Shown here one piece after another: positions 8,962-16,644 of a stretch of 64,000 nt of DNA. Location of the stretch: contig NZ_RRYI01000003.1 of the NCBI RefSeq assembly GCF_003931565.1, positions 620,001 through 684,000 on the forward strand. The letters are read 5' to 3'. Position 1 is the first letter of the stretch. Each line of letters begins with the position of its first letter. This stretch comes from Caulobacter sp. 602-1. Its GTDB lineage: Bacteria; Pseudomonadota; Alphaproteobacteria; Caulobacterales; Caulobacteraceae. The translations under genes were made by a program, and so were the position numbers. The notes beneath the pieces are model-generated. The model worked only from the letters and a program-made list of their open reading frames with translations, was not told the origin of the DNA and did not search any database.

Positions 8962-9638
8962 GCGGCGAGCTTGTCGTTCCGCAGCTTGGCCAGGGCCGAA
9001 ACCTGCCTGAGCGATCCGCTCATCGCGTAGATGAGTTGCAGATTCCCGCGCCGGAAAAGCCCCAGCGCGGCCGCGTCATCGAGCTCGCTCAAGGCGTCGA
9101 GGCTGACCGTATAGAGCCCGTTCAGCGAGAGGCGCCGGCCGTCATCGAAGGAGAGATCGATGTCGATCGGCTCGATGAGCTTCAGCGACAGCAGTCCCTG
9201 TATGAAGCCTTCACTCTCAGCGACGCCCGCCCGCAGTTGAGCCAGAACATGCTGCAGCCGGCGGGTGGCGGCGGTGGGCTCGCCCTGCGCGTCGAAAAGC
9301 GGCGCGCCCTGGCCGGCGGCGAACCTGGGATGATCAAGGTCGACGGCGATCGCGCCGCCGTCCGTCAGGAAGACCCCCTGGCGCTCGAGGTCCAGGGGCG
9401 TGAACGAGGCCCGGGTCGTTTCCCCGACGCCGACAAGACTCTCGCCGGGCTCGAAGCCAAACATGGCGCCCGCGTAGAATTGGCCCGTGTCCGCGTTCTT
9501 GGTCAGGAAGATGGGGCACACGGCCGCCGCCGCGACGAATTCCGACGGCACGATCTGGACGAAGTGCGGGCCAGCCGCTGGAAGCTGGCCAAGCCGCAAG
9601 CGGCCGTGATCCTGGGCGTTCAACAACTGCAGATCCAT
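8958..9638 (-). CDS. SapC family protein
   Basis: 226-residue SapC-family protein (named after a Campylobacter S-layer-locus gene). Characteristic features are PHFVQIVPSEFVAAAAVCPIFLTKN near the N-terminus (read as two blocks), AGAMFGFEPGESL, an aromatic turn region, and IDIDLSFDDGRRLSLNGLYTVS near the C-terminus. No signal peptide or membrane helix. GGGAGGGACG precedes the ATG. It is first in a two-gene unit with the cupin_8 protein and divergent from the TonB-dependent receptor. Function is unknown; the recurring neighbourhood suggests work on a receptor, its ligand, or a cell-surface product. Confidence 0.82.
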   Translation of the reverse strand: MDLQLLNAQDHGRLRLGQLPAAGPHFVQIVPSEFVAAAAVCPIFLTKNADTGQFYAGAMFGFEPGESLVGVGETTRASFTPLDLERQGVFLTDGGAIAVDLDHPRFAAGQGAPLFDAQGEPTAATRRLQHVLAQLRAGVAESEGFIQGLLSLKLIEPIDIDLSFDDGRRLSLNGLYTVSLDALSELDDAAALGLFRRGNLQLIYAMSGSLRQVSALAKLRNDKLAA

Positions 9639-9724
9639 CGTCCCTCCCCGCCGCTCATGTTGATCCGAGCGGCCTTGGCGACCCTTAACGCGTCCAGCGA
9701 CAGACGTCTAACGCGACGATAATT

Positions 9725-9757
9725 ACACCGACAAATAGATATTGATACCGGTACCTT
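9725..9757. promoter_or_regulatory. Operator-like region between sapC and TonB receptor
   Basis: Two locus motifs lie six bases apart: the reverse complement of ATTTGTCGGTGT (9725-9736, pointing to sapC) and TTGATACCGGTACCTT (9742-9757), sharing the TACCGGTA core of the palindrome before GH9. A further half-site, CCGGTAACAA, lies at 9900-9909 close to the receptor ATG. The 298-bp intergenic region therefore probably carries divergent, sugar-regulated promoters. Confidence 0.5.
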
Positions 9758-9807
9758 TTCGGACTACCGTTCGCCCATAAGCATAAAAATGCATGTGGGA
9801 GGATATG

Positions 9808-9855
9808 ATGCGCTACCGACGCCATGCTTTGGCGAAGCTCCCTCATACCCAGTGA
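9808..9855 (+). CDS. Possible 15-residue leader peptide (uORF) before TonB receptor
   Basis: A short frame MRYRRHALAKLPHTQ starts at an ATG placed five bases after GGGAGG, a better ribosome-binding site than most genes here have, and stops 82 bases before the receptor ATG. It is basic and contains no obvious attenuator codon run. It could be a translated upstream ORF controlling receptor expression or chance; no homology can be judged. Confidence 0.35.
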   Translation: MRYRRHALAKLPHTQ

Positions 9856-9936
9856 ATTCGCGAGCTTACAACGCTCTCGGATAAGGCCGGCCACACGTGC
9901 CGGTAACAAGTCATCCCATGACACCTGGAGGGGGAA

Positions 9937-12888
9937 ATGAAGCTATCCAACTTTTCTTATCAGAGTAAATCCGCGCGCGGATTGGGCGGCAAGCTCGCCC
10001 TGGTCGGCGCGTCGAGTCTGCTGGTCCTCAGCCTCTGCGGCGCCGCCAACGCGGCGGAAAACGCCGACGAGGTGATCGCGACCGCCTCGCCCATGGCCGC
10101 TCCAGCGGCGGAACCGGCCGCGGCGCCGCAGGCCTCCGATCAAAGCGTGGTCGAGGAAGTCATCGTCACGGGCCTGCGCGGCTCGCTGCAACGCAACCTC
10201 GACATCAAGCGCAGTTCGGCCGGCGTCGTCGACGCCATCTCGGCCGAGGACATCGGCAAGTTCCCCGACTCGAACGTGGCCGCCTCGCTGCAGCGCCTGC
10301 CGGGCGTATCGATCCAGCGCTCCGGCGCGCGCGGCGAGCCGCAAGGCATCACCGTCCGCGGCTTCGGCGGCGACTTCAACGAGACCCTGTACGACGGCCG
10401 CCGGATCTCGACGGCGACCGGCGGTCGCTCGGTCGATTTCAGCACCGTCGGCGCCGACTTCGTCGGCGGCCTGAGCGTCCTGAAGACTCCGGACGTGTCG
10501 CTGTCGAGCAGCTCGATCGGCGCCACGGTCAACGTCTCCTTCCCCAAGCCTTTCGATAAGCCGGGCCGCCGCATGGCCCTGACCGCATCGGGCTCAGTTC
10601 AGGACGACGCCGGCAAGTTCGTGCCCACGGTCGGCGCGCTGTTCAGCGACACCTTCGCCGACAACAAGTTCGGGGTGCTGGTCGACGCGATGTACACGCG
10701 ACACGACACCCAGACCAACCGCGTCTATGTCAGCGGCTGGCCGGGCGGCTACTATGCGCCGTGCCAGCTGACGGCGGCCTGCACGCCCGCCCAGCTGTCC
10801 GCGGGCAAGACGGTCCTGGGCTGGTTCGAGCAACAGGCCGGCGCGACCCAGATCTACACCAAGGATGAACGCCTCGACGGCCGCATCGCCCTGCAATGGG
10901 CGCCGGTCGAGGGCGTGACGATCACCCTGGACGACAACTATTCGCGCCAGAGCATCCGCGCGGACAACTTCGGCTACGGCATCTGGTTCAACCAGGACGG
11001 CCTTCGGAACGTCAAGCTTGACGAGAACGGGACGACCGTCGACTTCACCCAGGCCGGCTCGCAGACCGACTTCACGGCCGGCACCGACCGTTCGGTCCTG
11101 AGGACGAACCAGACAGGCCTGAACCTACAGTGGGAAGTCTCCGAGAACCTGAAGTTCGAGGCCGATGGCAGCTACGCCAAGAGCTGGCTGAACCCGGGCG
11201 GCGAGATCACCAGCGACAACGCCGACGTCGGCTATGGCTTCGGCATCGGCCCGGCTCTGGGCATCAGCATCGGCGGCAGCAGCGACAACACGCTGCCAGT
11301 CCTGCACGGCTACGGCCCCAATGGCGACGGCAGTCGCTGGGCGGACACCTCGGTGATCGGCTCCCACGTGGTGGTGCGCCAGGCCCAGCAGAACACCGAC
11401 GTCGTCAAGCAACTGCGCTTCGCCGGATCCTGGGAACAGGACGGCTTCAAGATCAAGGCCGGCGGCACCTATCTGGAAGACCACTACCAGTTCCAGCAAA
11501 GCAACACGTTCGTGAACAACTTCTGGCAGGCCTATCCCGGCTACGGTCCCGCCTCGGGTCCGAACGGCGGGGTCATGGTCCCGGCCAGCCTGTTCACCGA
11601 AAAGGTCAGCACCAAGAACTTCATCCCCGGCTTCGACGGCGCCCTGCCGCCCTACCTGCTGAAGTTCGACGCCCGGGAGTATCAGAAGTTCCTGACCGGT
11701 CTGGGCAACCCGCAAGCCAAGAACATCCCCGGCTTCAATTACGGCGGCAGCGGCGTCGGCACCCAGTTCACCGGCGCGTTCGACATGGCGCTCGACAACG
11801 GCAGCATCCGCGACATCACCGAGAAGACGTGGTCGCTGTTCGTGAAGGCCAATTTCGACATCGAGGTGGCCGGCATGCCGTTCCACTTCAACGCCGGCGT
11901 CCGTGAGGAAAACACCCACGTGACCTCGGCCGGCTTCGGTCAGGTCCCGACCGCGATCACGCGCAGCGCCGGGGATCCCACCCTGCTGACCGTGTCGCTG
12001 AGCGCGCCTCAGAGCGTGTCGACCAAGAGCAACTACTCGTACCTGTTGCCCAGCCTCGACATGAAGCTGGAGCTGACGGACAGCATCCACCTGCGTCTGG
12101 ACGCCTCGCGCACCCTGACCCGCCCGGGCCTCAACCTGCTGACCCCCGTGGCCAGCGTGGGCACCGGCCAGCGCGTCGGCGCCCTGACGGCCAGTGGCGG
12201 CAGCCCCTCGCTGAAGCCCTATCTGGCCGACAACTTCGACGCCGCGGTCGAGTGGTACTACAAGCCCAACTCGTATGCGGCGGTGAACTTCTTCATCAAG
12301 GACGTCAGCAACTTCATCGTCGGCGGCACCCAGCGGCAGACGATCAACGGCGTGATCGACCCGACGACCGGCCAGCCGGCGATCTTCAGCGTCACCCAGC
12401 AGGTGAACGGACCGGAAGCCACCGTGCGCGGGGTCGAGCTGGCCTGGCAGCACGTGTTCGGCGACAGCGGCTTCGGCTTCAACGCCAACGCCACCTTCGT
12501 CGACACCAACAAGCCCTACGATCCCAAGGACATCTCCCAGAGCGGCTTCGCGATCACGGGCCTGGCCAATTCGGCCAACCTCGTGGCCTTCTATGACAAG
12601 AACGGTCTGGAGGCGCGCGTGGCGGTCAACTACCGCAAGGAGTATCTGCGCGCTTTCGGCCAGAACCAGAACACCGGCGCATTCGGCTCCGAGCCGACCT
12701 TCGAGAACCCGAACCTGCAGATCGACTTCAGCACCAGCTATGCGATCACCAAGCAGATCACCGGGTTCTTCGAGGCTCTTAACCTGACCAACGAAGTCCA
12801 GAGCACGCACGGGCGGTTCGACAACCAACTGCTCGACGTGTTCGCCTACGGTCGACGCTACACGGCCGGGGTCCGCTTCCGCTTCTAG
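9937..12888 (+). CDS. TonB-dependent outer-membrane receptor, carbohydrate type
   Basis: 983-residue outer-membrane transporter that would import oligosaccharides produced by the locus's hydrolases, powered by TonB-ExbBD. Order of parts: extended signal peptide (1-39, ending ANAA), an Ala/Pro linker, a TonB-box-like EEVIVTGLRGSL, the plug domain with AEDIGKFPDSNVAASLQRLPGVSIQR and TVRGFGGDFNETLYDGRR, then a beta-barrel with FFEALNLTNE and the terminal YTAGVRFRF ending in Phe. GGAGGGGGAA precedes the ATG. It sits between the sapC/cupin pair and the halogenase-hydrolase operon, and a strong terminator follows. The exact ligand is unknown; a xylo- or arabino-oligosaccharide is the best guess. 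Confidence 0.93.
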   Translation: MKLSNFSYQSKSARGLGGKLALVGASSLLVLSLCGAANAAENADEVIATASPMAAPAAEPAAAPQASDQSVVEEVIVTGLRGSLQRNLDIKRSSAGVVDAISAEDIGKFPDSNVAASLQRLPGVSIQRSGARGEPQGITVRGFGGDFNETLYDGRRISTATGGRSVDFSTVGADFVGGLSVLKTPDVSLSSSSIGATVNVSFPKPFDKPGRRMALTASGSVQDDAGKFVPTVGALFSDTFADNKFGVLVDAMYTRHDTQTNRVYVSGWPGGYYAPCQLTAACTPAQLSAGKTVLGWFEQQAGATQIYTKDERLDGRIALQWAPVEGVTITLDDNYSRQSIRADNFGYGIWFNQDGLRNVKLDENGTTVDFTQAGSQTDFTAGTDRSVLRTNQTGLNLQWEVSENLKFEADGSYAKSWLNPGGEITSDNADVGYGFGIGPALGISIGGSSDNTLPVLHGYGPNGDGSRWADTSVIGSHVVVRQAQQNTDVVKQLRFAGSWEQDGFKIKAGGTYLEDHYQFQQSNTFVNNFWQAYPGYGPASGPNGGVMVPASLFTEKVSTKNFIPGFDGALPPYLLKFDAREYQKFLTGLGNPQAKNIPGFNYGGSGVGTQFTGAFDMALDNGSIRDITEKTWSLFVKANFDIEVAGMPFHFNAGVREENTHVTSAGFGQVPTAITRSAGDPTLLTVSLSAPQSVSTKSNYSYLLPSLDMKLELTDSIHLRLDASRTLTRPGLNLLTPVASVGTGQRVGALTASGGSPSLKPYLADNFDAAVEWYYKPNSYAAVNFFIKDVSNFIVGGTQRQTINGVIDPTTGQPAIFSVTQQVNGPEATVRGVELAWQHVFGDSGFGFNANATFVDTNKPYDPKDISQSGFAITGLANSANLVAFYDKNGLEARVAVNYRKEYLRAFGQNQNTGAFGSEPTFENPNLQIDFSTSYAITKQITGFFEALNLTNEVQSTHGRFDNQLLDVFAYGRRYTAGVRFRF

Positions 12889-12903
12889 TATTCCCCTCCC
12901 CTA

Positions 12904-12941
12904 GACTGGGAACGTCGAGCCGTCGTTCCCAGTCGCTTTTT
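12904..12941 (+). terminator. Rho-independent terminator after TonB receptor
   Basis: GACTGGGAACG and its exact complement form an 11-bp stem with a nine-base loop, followed by GCTTTTT. It ends only 12 bases before the halogenase ATG, so halogenase expression needs read-through or a start very close to the terminator. Confidence 0.85.
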
Positions 12942-12953
12942 CTTCGATAGGCC

Positions 12954-14498
12954 ATGGTCCGTCCCGTCAAGAATATCGTCATCGTCGGCGGCGGGACCGC
13001 GGGCTGGCTCACCGCCGGGGTCATCGCAGCCAAGCATCGAGCGCGGCAGTCGACCGGCTTCACGGTCACCCTGGTGGAGTCCCCGACCACGCCGATCATC
13101 GGCGTCGGCGAGGGCACCTGGCCAACCCTGCGCACGACCCTGGCCAAGATCGGGGTGTCCGAAACCGACTTCTTCCGCGAGTGCGACGCCGCGTTCAAAC
13201 AGGGCGCCAAGTTCGCGCGCTGGACCACGGGCGAGCCCGACGACGCCTATTATCACCCGCTGGTGCTGCCCCAGAGCTTCGGGCAGATCAACCTGGCCCC
13301 CCACTGGCTGGCCGGCGACGCGTCTGGCAGCTTCTGCGACGCCGTCTGTCCGCAGGGCCGCCTCTGCGACGAGGGCCTGGGGCCCAAGACCATCACCGCC
13401 CCGCCCTATCAAGGCGCGGCCAACTACGCCTACCACCTGGACGCGGGCAAGTTCGCGCCGTTCCTGCAACGCCACTGTTGCGACAAGCTGGGCGTCCGCC
13501 ATGTCCTGGCCGACGTGCGCGGCGTGGCTCTCGCCGAGAACGGCGACATCCGCGCGGTCGTCACCGAACAGGCCGGCGAGATCGAGGGCGACCTCTTCGT
13601 GGACTGCACCGGCTTCAGGTCTCTGCTGCTGGGCGAAACGCTTGGCGTGAAGTTCCGCGACTGCGGCGACATCCTGTTCTGCGACACGGCGTTGGCCGTG
13701 CAGATCCCGTACGAACGTCCCGACAGCCCCATCGCCACCCACACCATCTCGACCGCTCAATCGGCGGGCTGGATCTGGGACATCGGCCTGCCGAGCCGGC
13801 GCGGGACCGGACACGTCTATTCCAGTCGCCATATCTCCGACGACGAGGCCGAGCGCGAGCTGCGGGCCTATCTCGGTCCGGCCGGCAAGGACCTGACGGT
13901 CCGCAAGATCGCCATCCGCTCGGGCCACCGCGAAACCTTCTGGAAGCGCAACTGCGTGGCCGTGGGCCTGGCGGCGGGCTTCCTGGAGCCGCTGGAAGCC
14001 TCGGCCATCGTGCTGATCGAACTGTCGGCCAAGCTCATCGCCGAGCAGATGCCCACCTGCCGCGAGGTGATGGACATCGTGGCCTCACGCTTCAACGCCA
14101 CGACCCACTACCGCTGGGGCCGGATCATCGACTTCCTCAAGCTGCACTATGTGCTCAGCCAGAGGACCGACACCGCCTTCTGGCGCGACAACCGCGACCC
14201 GGCGACCATCCCCGAGCGCCTGTCGGACCTGCTGCTTCTGTGGCGTCACCAGCCGCCGTGGCTGCACGAGGAGTTCGACCGGGCCGACGAGGTGTTTCCC
14301 TCGGCCAGCTACCAGTATGTGCTCTACGGCATGGGCTTCCGCACCGAGGTCGAGGCCGCCGCGCTCGCCGACGAGGCGGCCCTGGCCCAACGCGCCCTGC
14401 GCGAGAACGCCCTGCAAAGCGAACGTCTGCTGTCCAGCCTGCCGAAACACCGCGACCTCATCCGCAAGATCGTCGAGCACGGCCTGCAGCCTGTATGA
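12954..14498 (+). CDS. Flavin-dependent tryptophan-halogenase family protein
   Basis: 514-residue FADH2-dependent halogenase homologue. It has the N-terminal FAD motif VGGGTAGW (residues 11-18), GVGEGTWPTLR, a Lys at position 82 in AAFKQGAKF matching the catalytic Lys of PrnA/RebH, GWIWDIGLPSR (the WxWxI signature, with Gly in place of Pro), and FLEPLEASAI containing the conserved Glu. There is no Shine-Dalgarno before the ATG and a terminator ends 12 bases upstream. Its stop overlaps the ATG of the beta-helix gene. Such homologues commonly accompany TonB receptors in Caulobacterales and xanthomonads; the true substrate there is unsettled, so halogenation of free tryptophan should not be assumed. 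Confidence 0.87.
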   Translation: MVRPVKNIVIVGGGTAGWLTAGVIAAKHRARQSTGFTVTLVESPTTPIIGVGEGTWPTLRTTLAKIGVSETDFFRECDAAFKQGAKFARWTTGEPDDAYYHPLVLPQSFGQINLAPHWLAGDASGSFCDAVCPQGRLCDEGLGPKTITAPPYQGAANYAYHLDAGKFAPFLQRHCCDKLGVRHVLADVRGVALAENGDIRAVVTEQAGEIEGDLFVDCTGFRSLLLGETLGVKFRDCGDILFCDTALAVQIPYERPDSPIATHTISTAQSAGWIWDIGLPSRRGTGHVYSSRHISDDEAERELRAYLGPAGKDLTVRKIAIRSGHRETFWKRNCVAVGLAAGFLEPLEASAIVLIELSAKLIAEQMPTCREVMDIVASRFNATTHYRWGRIIDFLKLHYVLSQRTDTAFWRDNRDPATIPERLSDLLLLWRHQPPWLHEEFDRADEVFPSASYQYVLYGMGFRTEVEAAALADEAALAQRALRENALQSERLLSSLPKHRDLIRKIVEHGLQPV

Positions 14499-16609
14499 CG
14501 CGCGATACATCGCTCTTCCATCGCGGTCGCGCGGCCGTCCTGTTGTCCGCTGTCCTGGCGAGCGGAGCGGCCCATGGCGCGCAGCTACCGCCGGCGCCCA
14601 ACATCCCCGTCACGACGGCCACCGACCGTCCCAACTCGGAAAAGGCGTTCTCCTCGGTCGAGATCCACGAACGCCCCGCGCCCGTTCCCATCGTCTTCGA
14701 GGTCGCGCCGGGCGGCTCGGATAGCGCCGACGGCGCGCCCGGCCGCCCCTTCGCGACCCTGGCCCGCGCCCAGGCCGCGGTGCGGTCGGTCAACAAGACC
14801 CACTCGGTCACGGTGCGGCTCGCGGACGGGGTCTACCGCCTGACCAAGCCGCTGCGCTTCTCGGTCGAGGATGGCGGCCAGAACGGCTATGTGGTCCGCT
14901 GGGAAGCGGCGAAGGGCGCGCGGCCCATCCTCTCGGGCGGCCAGCCGATCCAAGGCTGGCGCCAGGCGGACGCCGCGCGCGACATCTGGGTGGCCGACAT
15001 TCCTCGCGGCGCCGATCCGCGCCAGATCTGGGTCAACGACCGGCTGGCGCGCCGCGCGGCGGTCGAGGCCCCTCGCAAGGCCTTCGCCTTCCACGACTGG
15101 GGCATCCAGATCGTCGATCCGGCCTGGCGCTTCCTCGCCGACCTGCCCGATCAGACACGGCTCGAGGTGGAGAACACCGGCTTCTTCACCGACCGTCGCG
15201 CGAGGGTCGAGCGCATCCAGGGCGACCGCATCCTTCTGGCCCAGCCGGGCTGGCGCAACAACCTGATCGGCTACGACACCTTCGCCCGGCCGGTCTCGGG
15301 GGATCGCGCGCGCTTCTTCATCGGCAACGCCCTGGCCTTTGTCCGGGCTGGCGGCGACTGGTGGGCCGATCCCGCCCAAGGCAAGCTCTACTACAAGCCG
15401 CGCGACGGCGAGATCATGGCCTCGAGCCAGGTGGTCATGCCGCGCCTGGAAGCCCTGGTCTCGATCGCCGGCCGTCCTGGCCAGCCCGTGCGCGACCTGC
15501 AATTCGCGGGCGTCGGCTTCGCCCACACCAGCTGGCTTGGCCCCTCCAGCGCCGAGGGCTACGCCAGCCAGCAGAGCGGCGCCTTCCTGTCGGGCCAGGT
15601 CCCGAACTATCCCAGCGATCCGATCCGCGACTGCAGCTGGGGATGCTGGGCCTTCGAGGGGATGCGGAACCAATGGCGGCAGCAACCGGCGGCGGTTCAG
15701 GTCGCCGCGGCCGCGCGCGTCGTCTTCGAGGACGCCGAGTTCGCCCACCTTGGCCAGATCGCGCTCGGCATCGGCAATGACGCCGGCGCCAATCTGAGCG
15801 GGGCGGGCCTGGAGACACGCTCGGTCGAGGTCGTCCGCAGCCGCTTCCGCGACCTGGCCGGCGGCGCGATCATGGTCGGCGGCGTCTCGCCCGACGCGCA
15901 CCACCCGGCGCGCCCGGAACAGGCCGTGCGCGACATCATCATTCGCGACAACACCATCCAGGGCGTCTCGCAGGTCTATCGGGAACAGGCCGCGATCCTG
16001 GTCACCTATGCGAGCGCCGCCGTGATCCTGCACAACGAGGTCTCGGACGCGCCCTATGACGGCATCGACGTGGGCTGGGGCTGGGGCGTCAACGACCCGG
16101 GCGGCAACACCGCCTACATGACCCTGGGACGCGGCTACTACGACCAGCCCGGCAACCGCGTCTACGACACGCCGACCACCCTGCGCGACACCGTGATCGT
16201 CGGCAATCGCGTCCATGGCGTGAAGCGGTGGTTTCCCGACGGCGGCGCCATCTATCACCTGTCGGCCGATCCCGGCGCCCTGATCGCGGAGAACCACGTC
16301 TACGACGTCCCCGGCGGCATCGGCGTCTATCTCGACGAAGGGTCGCGATACGTCACCGTGCGCGACAACGTCTTCGACGGGCTCGGCCTGTGGGTCAATC
16401 TGAACGCGCTGGACGGCGCCTATCCGCGCCGCACGGCGGCAGACAACGTCGCGCGCGGCAACTGGCATAGTGGCGGCAAGGCCAACGGATCCTGGTCCGA
16501 CTACGCCAACAACCGCCTGATCGACAACGTCGCCGTCGAGGGACAGGCCTGGCCCGCGCCCGCCCGCGAGGTGATCGCACGCGCCGGTCCCCGCCCCGCC
16601 AAGCCCTGA
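14495..16609 (+). CDS. Secreted right-handed parallel beta-helix protein, glycoside-hydrolase-like
   Basis: 704-residue secreted protein starting at an ATG that overlaps the halogenase stop (ATGA). The signal peptide covers about residues 1-29 (ending AAHGAQ). The mature start VAPGGSDSADGAPGRPFATL followed by ARAQAAVRSVNK is the entry found in many parallel beta-helix hydrolases such as GH141 and related groups; repeated rungs (IIIRDNTIQGVS, AVILHNEVSDAPYDGIDVG, YVTVRDNVFDG) run through the C-terminal half. GH120 beta-xylosidases also have this fold. It sits between a halogenase and GH3, supporting a role in glycan cleavage, but the family, substrate and catalytic residues cannot be settled from sequence alone. 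Confidence 0.75.
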   Translation: MTRDTSLFHRGRAAVLLSAVLASGAAHGAQLPPAPNIPVTTATDRPNSEKAFSSVEIHERPAPVPIVFEVAPGGSDSADGAPGRPFATLARAQAAVRSVNKTHSVTVRLADGVYRLTKPLRFSVEDGGQNGYVVRWEAAKGARPILSGGQPIQGWRQADAARDIWVADIPRGADPRQIWVNDRLARRAAVEAPRKAFAFHDWGIQIVDPAWRFLADLPDQTRLEVENTGFFTDRRARVERIQGDRILLAQPGWRNNLIGYDTFARPVSGDRARFFIGNALAFVRAGGDWWADPAQGKLYYKPRDGEIMASSQVVMPRLEALVSIAGRPGQPVRDLQFAGVGFAHTSWLGPSSAEGYASQQSGAFLSGQVPNYPSDPIRDCSWGCWAFEGMRNQWRQQPAAVQVAAAARVVFEDAEFAHLGQIALGIGNDAGANLSGAGLETRSVEVVRSRFRDLAGGAIMVGGVSPDAHHPARPEQAVRDIIIRDNTIQGVSQVYREQAAILVTYASAAVILHNEVSDAPYDGIDVGWGWGVNDPGGNTAYMTLGRGYYDQPGNRVYDTPTTLRDTVIVGNRVHGVKRWFPDGGAIYHLSADPGALIAENHVYDVPGGIGVYLDEGSRYVTVRDNVFDGLGLWVNLNALDGAYPRRTAADNVARGNWHSGGKANGSWSDYANNRLIDNVAVEGQAWPAPAREVIARAGPRPAKP

Positions 16610-16644
16610 ACACAGCCTGGACGCCCATCATGAGGTCTTCTTCC

